Positions 6,285 through 9,388 of a stretch of 9,388 bases of DNA are shown one piece after another. The notes below the pieces were generated by a model. It searched no databases and was not told the origin of the DNA. It saw only the letters and a program-made list of their open reading frames with translations. The stretch lies in assembly GCA_964611645.1 (NCBI GenBank), contig CAZTAO010000099.1, positions 1 to 9,388 of the forward strand. The letters are read 5' to 3'. This stretch comes from CAZTAO01 sp964611645. GTDB lineage: Bacteria > Armatimonadota > UBA5829. Position 1 is the stretch's first letter. Every line of letters starts with the position of its first letter. Both the position numbers and the translations under genes were made by a program.

Positions 6285-7857
6285 GGACCACTCCTTCAGC
6301 GACCTTCTCTTCCCAGATCGATTCGTACGGCTCCGCTTCGGTACCCCAAGGCATCCTCTCGCACTGGTCACACGACCAAACTCCAGCACTGGGGTCATGT
6401 GGGTTCTTGCCGATGATCGAGATTCCCCTCTTGTTGCGGCAGGCGTGGACAACTTCGTGAAGTAGGGTCCATGCATCGAATTGATCCAGTAGCGTGATCT
6501 TGTCGCCTTTGCAAACTCCTTCACTGCCATCATCGTCCGGCACGCCACATTTGATCGTTCTCCCCTGCAGCATTGGCCGGACGCAACCCGCAATACCAGC
6601 ACGTTGTATTTTCCTTTGGCATTCGGAAGCGCCAAGGGCGGTGTATAGGTATGTCAGAACTTCGCGTACGTTCTCTTGGTTGCAGTTCTCGTAAGTCGGC
6701 GGCCTCTTCCGCGGTTTGCCAAGCCTGGGTCTAAGACCCGTCGGGTCGGTATATAGAGTCGGTTGTCCGCCTGCATACACGTACCAATTGTCACCGTGTC
6801 GTTCCGGATCATCCTGCAAAAACCTCCCCATCCCCGGATCATACAACCGGACTCCAAGCTGAAGTAGCTTGAACCCGTTTTCCTGAGTATGAGTATAATA
6901 ACCAAGCTGCCCCACGAACTGATATGGCTGCTGTGTGTCTCCTACCCGGCTAGTCACATTCCCCCAGGCGTCATACGTGTACTTGTCGGTCAGTATCCCG
7001 TCTGGGTCGGTGAGGAATAGCGTCGACCCAAGCTCGTCGAAGTGGTAGTAGGTCGTGATTTGGTTCTCGCCTGTGCCGGTGATTCGGGCAATCAGCGCGC
7101 CGCTGGGTTCTCGGATGTAGTAGACCGAGCCGCCGGGCGTCACTTCCTCCACCACAGCCGGTATCCCCGCGGAGGGGTCATAGACGAACTGGTAGGTTGC
7201 GCTCCCGGAGGTGGTGAAGCTGACTCGGTCGCCCATCGAGTCCCAGGCCATAGATGTTCCACCGGCTTCCGTCACCAGATTGATCGGCGAGTAGCTGAAT
7301 GCCATCGTGCCGGTAAGCATGTTGCCGTTGCCGTCGTAGTTGTAGGTCTTGTTCGGGCTGGCGGTCATCTGGTCAGCGGCGTTGTAGGTGAAGCCTGTGC
7401 CCTGGCGGTTGCCTACCCAGTCGTAAGTGTAGGTCGCCGTGGAGTTTCCCGGCAGCGCCGCAGTTGCGAGCCTGTTGTTATCGTCGTAGGTGTAGGTCTT
7501 CTTGTAGTCGTCGTTGCCCCAGGTGAGCGGGTTTCCGGTGTTGTCGCGGGTGAGGTCCAGCGTTCCACGAACCTCTATGTCCTCGTCACCCGTGCAGCCA
7601 TACGCGTAGTCTATGCTCGCCATCCTGTATCTCGGATCGGTGTCATAGGCGAAGGTCTGGTACGTCCCGTTCCCGAAGTCCACGCGGGTCCGGTTGCCGG
7701 AGGAATCATACTCGTATTCGGATATCAAGTCGTTACCCTTCTTCACGTCCCTGAGCCACCCGTTCGCGAAGTAGTGGTAGTTAATTGTCATCCCGCCATA
7801 CCCGGTGTGTGGCGTTTGCCGCAGCGACCGTACCACATTGTCATTCAGGCAAACCAT
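6271..7857 (-). CDS. N-terminally truncated RHS cassette with HExxH metallopeptidase tip
   Basis: A 528-residue frame from ATG 7857. Residues 1-18 are unlike the RHS core, or only loosely like it. From YGGMTINYHY (20) to VRLYDPGMGRF (346) it follows the left RHS gene closely, then DDPERHG and TDPTG (370-374), the core end where RHS tips are usually cleaved. The tip (about 375-528) has HEVVH at 467-471, the zinc-binding and catalytic motif of zincin metallopeptidases. Candidate third ligands are the glutamates in IWEEKVAEG (516-521), the gluzincin-like position. It has nine cysteines, including CDQC at 496-499. No named family is recognised. Full RHS proteins exceed 1000 residues and have N-terminal parts this one lacks. 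It is therefore either a silent orphan cassette or made by coupled translation: GGAG at 7866-7869 and a 17-bp overlap with the gene before it allow this. Confidence 0.88.
   Translation of the reverse strand: MVCLNDNVVRSLRQTPHTGYGGMTINYHYFANGWLRDVKKGNDLISEYEYDSSGNRTRVDFGNGTYQTFAYDTDPRYRMASIDYAYGCTGDEDIEVRGTLDLTRDNTGNPLTWGNDDYKKTYTYDDNNRLATAALPGNSTATYTYDWVGNRQGTGFTYNAADQMTASPNKTYNYDGNGNMLTGTMAFSYSPINLVTEAGGTSMAWDSMGDRVSFTTSGSATYQFVYDPSAGIPAVVEEVTPGGSVYYIREPSGALIARITGTGENQITTYYHFDELGSTLFLTDPDGILTDKYTYDAWGNVTSRVGDTQQPYQFVGQLGYYTHTQENGFKLLQLGVRLYDPGMGRFLQDDPERHGDNWYVYAGGQPTLYTDPTGLRPRLGKPRKRPPTYENCNQENVREVLTYLYTALGASECQRKIQRAGIAGCVRPMLQGRTIKCGVPDDDGSEGVCKGDKITLLDQFDAWTLLHEVVHACRNKRGISIIGKNPHDPSAGVWSCDQCERMPWGTEAEPYESIWEEKVAEGVVHACL
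6291..6297 (-). promoter_or_regulatory. Shine-Dalgarno of the lipoprotein gene, inside the RHS tip
   Basis: GAAGGAG on the minus strand ends 6 nt before ATG 6284 and lies within the coding end of the metallopeptidase tip, which favours coupled expression of toxin and immunity protein. Confidence 0.75.
6811..7805 (-). repeat. RHS core homology block of the orphan cassette, right arm of the inverted repeat
   Basis: It matches 688-1692 in inverse orientation, starting at CCGGGTATGGCGG (7805-7793) and ending after GGGGAGGTTT. Its downstream half (6811 to about 7364) is also a direct repeat of 8832-9388. Confidence 0.85.
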
Positions 7858-8362
7858 TCACCCAACTCCGTAACCTCAACCAGAAAACGACTATTACGGT
7901 AAGTATGTATGTGGCAACAGTACTACCCAGTGAGAAGTAAGGGGGGTCACCAGCAGGACTGAGGCGAAAGGCGACCCAAGGGTGTTGCACGCTCGGCATC
8001 AGCAGCCAAAAGCACCAAATAGCGAGAGCGGTAGCAGCACTGCCCAGCCAGAAGACCGCGGCCGCCACGGCCAGATACCGCGTGAGGGTCTGATCACTCC
8101 GGTAAGGAAACCACAGTAGGTGAGGGTACTGACGCGTCAGGTGCGATATCCTGCGGAGATAGTGCAAACCGAAATGCGCCAAGACTCTTCCTCCTGCAAT
8201 CCCGAAGCCCGCACCGATAGAAATCTCCACAATGCCTGGCCGGTCGCCGATCAGCAACGTAAGCCCGACGGCAGACGCCAGCATCAAAGCCGCAACATTC
8301 TGAGCACGCAGACTGCGGAAAAACACTGGAACGTCTCTGCGCATTAGTGTATCGTCTACCAT
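7841..8362 (-). CDS. Four-helix integral membrane protein, candidate immunity protein of the Cys/Gly-rich tip
   Basis: A 173-residue protein with hydrophobic segments at about 22-39, 43-65, 96-121 and 145-163. Two of them contain small-residue packing patterns (GAGFGIAGG). Between helices 2 and 3 lies a basic loop (HYLRRISHLTRQYPH), expected to be cytoplasmic. The family is not recognised. It starts 13 bp after the stop of the upstream RHS gene, with only a weak upstream GAGG about 11 nt before ATG 8362, and its last codons overlap the start of the next RHS cassette by 17 bp. Position directly after an RHS tip makes it the likely cognate immunity protein. Multi-helix immunity proteins commonly protect against membrane-acting toxins, but that link is inferred here. 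Confidence 0.8.
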   Translation of the reverse strand: MVDDTLMRRDVPVFFRSLRAQNVAALMLASAVGLTLLIGDRPGIVEISIGAGFGIAGGRVLAHFGLHYLRRISHLTRQYPHLLWFPYRSDQTLTRYLAVAAAVFWLGSAATALAIWCFWLLMPSVQHPWVAFRLSPAGDPPYFSLGSTVATYILTVIVVFWLRLRSWVNGLPE

Positions 8363-8375
8363 GACAGTAGTATCC

Positions 8376-9388
8376 TCACTTCACTATTCGTGGTGACGTC
8401 TTCACGTTGAGTATTTTCCCCCAACACTTACAGCCGTAGCCTCCGGCACCTATGCCGAGCGTGCCAACGCCACACACGAATCTCTTTGTCCATGAGACAT
8501 CCGCGCCAACTATTCCACTGCCGCCAACATTCCAGCCTCCTGGCAGATCTTGCAGAGCGCGAGCAAGGCAGCCTCCAAATTCAGCGCTGATTCCCAGGTA
8601 CCATCCCAAGCAGCAACACCCGTATACCCAACTCACCTCGAATGAATGTGTCTTGACGGCGGTATCCCAGCACTGACATTTCATGTATCCTAAGCGTGCC
8701 CCAACAATACCCACGGCGCCGCCACTGACTCCGCCACACAGACACCGCACATATGCGCCTGACGGATCAACCAGGTTTGTGGGCACATCGCGTACATAGG
8801 CATAGGAACACCAAGTTTCTTCCCGGATTGGATCTCTCTGCGTAAACCTCCCCATCTCTGGGTCATACAGCCGCACCCCCAACTGCAGCAACTTGAACCC
8901 AGATTCCTGGTAATGGGTGTAATACCCAAGCTGCCCCACGAACTGGTAAGGCTGGCTCGTACTTCCGACATGCGAAGTTACATTTCCCCACGCATCGTAC
9001 GTGTACTTATCACTTAGGATGCCGTCCGGGTCAGTCAGAAACAAGGTGGAACCAAGCTCATCGAAGTGGTAGTAGGCGGCTGTCTGGTTCTCACCTGTCC
9101 CAGTTATGCGAGCAATCTGCGCGCCGCTCGGCTCGCGGACATAGTACGTGGACGCGCCTGACACCACTTCCTCCACCACCGCCGGTATGCTCGCGGAAGG
9201 GTCATACACGAACTGGTAGGTGGCGCTGCCGGATGTTGTGAAGCTCACGCGGTTGCCCATCGAGTCCCATGCCATATCCGTCCCACCGGCGTCCGTTACC
9301 AGATTGGTCGGCGAGTAGCTGAAAGCCATCGTGCCGGTAAGCATGTTGCCGTTGTCGTCGTAGGTGTAGGTCTTGTTCGGGCTGGCGG
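8376..9388 (-). CDS. RHS protein with Cys/Gly-rich variable C-terminal tip, 5'-partial
   Basis: The frame is open to the right edge (codons upstream of ATG 9344 read ASPNKTYTYDDNGN), so the gene starts outside the window. Numbered from 9344, the core runs to YDPEMGRFTQRDPI (160-173) and VDPSG (192-196). The tip (197-322) is short, with repeated cysteine clusters CLC (201), CQC (223), CCC (243) and CKC (305), and glycine-rich segments (CGGVSGGAVG, GVGTLGIGAGGYG) with alternating hydrophobic residues that suggest beta-strands. No catalytic motif is visible. A pore-forming or membrane-active role is possible, given the integral membrane protein encoded next, but this is speculative. It may be the main, full-length RHS gene of the right array or itself another orphan cassette; the window edge prevents a decision. 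Confidence 0.9.
   Translation of the reverse strand, partial: ASPNKTYTYDDNGNMLTGTMAFSYSPTNLVTDAGGTDMAWDSMGNRVSFTTSGSATYQFVYDPSASIPAVVEEVVSGASTYYVREPSGAQIARITGTGENQTAAYYHFDELGSTLFLTDPDGILSDKYTYDAWGNVTSHVGSTSQPYQFVGQLGYYTHYQESGFKLLQLGVRLYDPEMGRFTQRDPIREETWCSYAYVRDVPTNLVDPSGAYVRCLCGGVSGGAVGIVGARLGYMKCQCWDTAVKTHSFEVSWVYGCCCLGWYLGISAEFGGCLARALQDLPGGWNVGGSGIVGADVSWTKRFVCGVGTLGIGAGGYGCKCWGKILNVKTSPRIVK
8832..9388 (-). repeat. RHS core homology block at the right edge
   Basis: It corresponds to about 1132-1692 (inverted) and 6811 to about 7364 (direct). Sequence differences are mosaic: SPNKTY is shared with the 6811-7805 copy, while THYQESGF and GRFTQRD are shared with the left gene. Confidence 0.85.

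Noticed and set aside
6285..6635. N-terminal extension of the lipoprotein to 6635
   Set aside because: The extra 117 residues overlap the RHS tip in another frame and would bury the signal peptide; the GAAGGAG site and lipobox fix the start at 6284.
7042..7902. Long plus-strand open frame opposite the RHS cassette
   Set aside because: Its Val/Gly-rich product is the reverse reading of YD repeats, and a similar frame appears opposite the other RHS copies (for example 792-1454). It is a shadow of the high-GC codon pattern, not a gene.
1..9388. CRISPR array, tRNA, rRNA or insertion sequence
   Set aside because: No regularly spaced short repeats, no cloverleaf sequences and no transposase-like protein were seen; the repeats present are RHS cores.

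Overview
The window is dominated by RHS/YD-repeat polymorphic-toxin genes and their likely immunity genes, arranged as two convergent arrays around a small block of unrelated envelope/redox and regulator genes. The organism cannot be named from the sequence. Lipoprotein signal peptides, DUF1573 and MauE/DoxX-type proteins, a BlaI-type repressor without a BlaR1 partner, moderately high GC and frequent GTG starts fit a diderm environmental bacterium. Armatimonadota, Planctomycetota or a related lineage is a guess, not a demonstrated assignment.

Left part, plus strand (1-2976): the 3' end of a long RHS gene, entering from the left edge, carries a cysteine-rich variable tip. It is followed by a small N-terminally anchored protein (2296-2892), the positional immunity candidate, and then by about 70 bp of decayed RHS sequence (2904-2976).

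Centre (2969-5161): a rhodanese with an N-terminal membrane anchor and a MauE/DoxX-like membrane protein overlap by ATGA on the plus strand. They converge, across 18 bp, on a DUF1573 lipoprotein that lies downstream of a BlaI/MecI-family repressor on the minus strand.

Right part, minus strand (5158-9388), in transcription order from the right edge: the 3' end of an RHS gene with a Cys/Gly-rich tip (9388-8376); a four-helix membrane protein (8362-7841), immunity candidate; an N-terminally truncated RHS cassette whose tip has an HEVVH zinc-metallopeptidase motif (7857-6271), overlapping the preceding gene by 17 bp; a lipoprotein (6284-5655), immunity candidate, overlapping the tip by 14 bp; and a tip-less RHS core fragment (5609-5171) that ends abruptly inside the Shine-Dalgarno sequence of the BlaI gene.

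The repeated unit is RHS core fragment, then new C-terminal tip, then immunity gene. It looks like the orphan toxin/immunity cassettes known from other RHS loci, here read on opposite strands on the two sides of the island. All three immunity candidates carry an export signal or membrane segments and all three tips are cysteine-rich, suggesting that the toxins act at or outside the cytoplasmic membrane. This is inference; no tip could be assigned to a named toxin family except the generic HExxH metallopeptidase signature.
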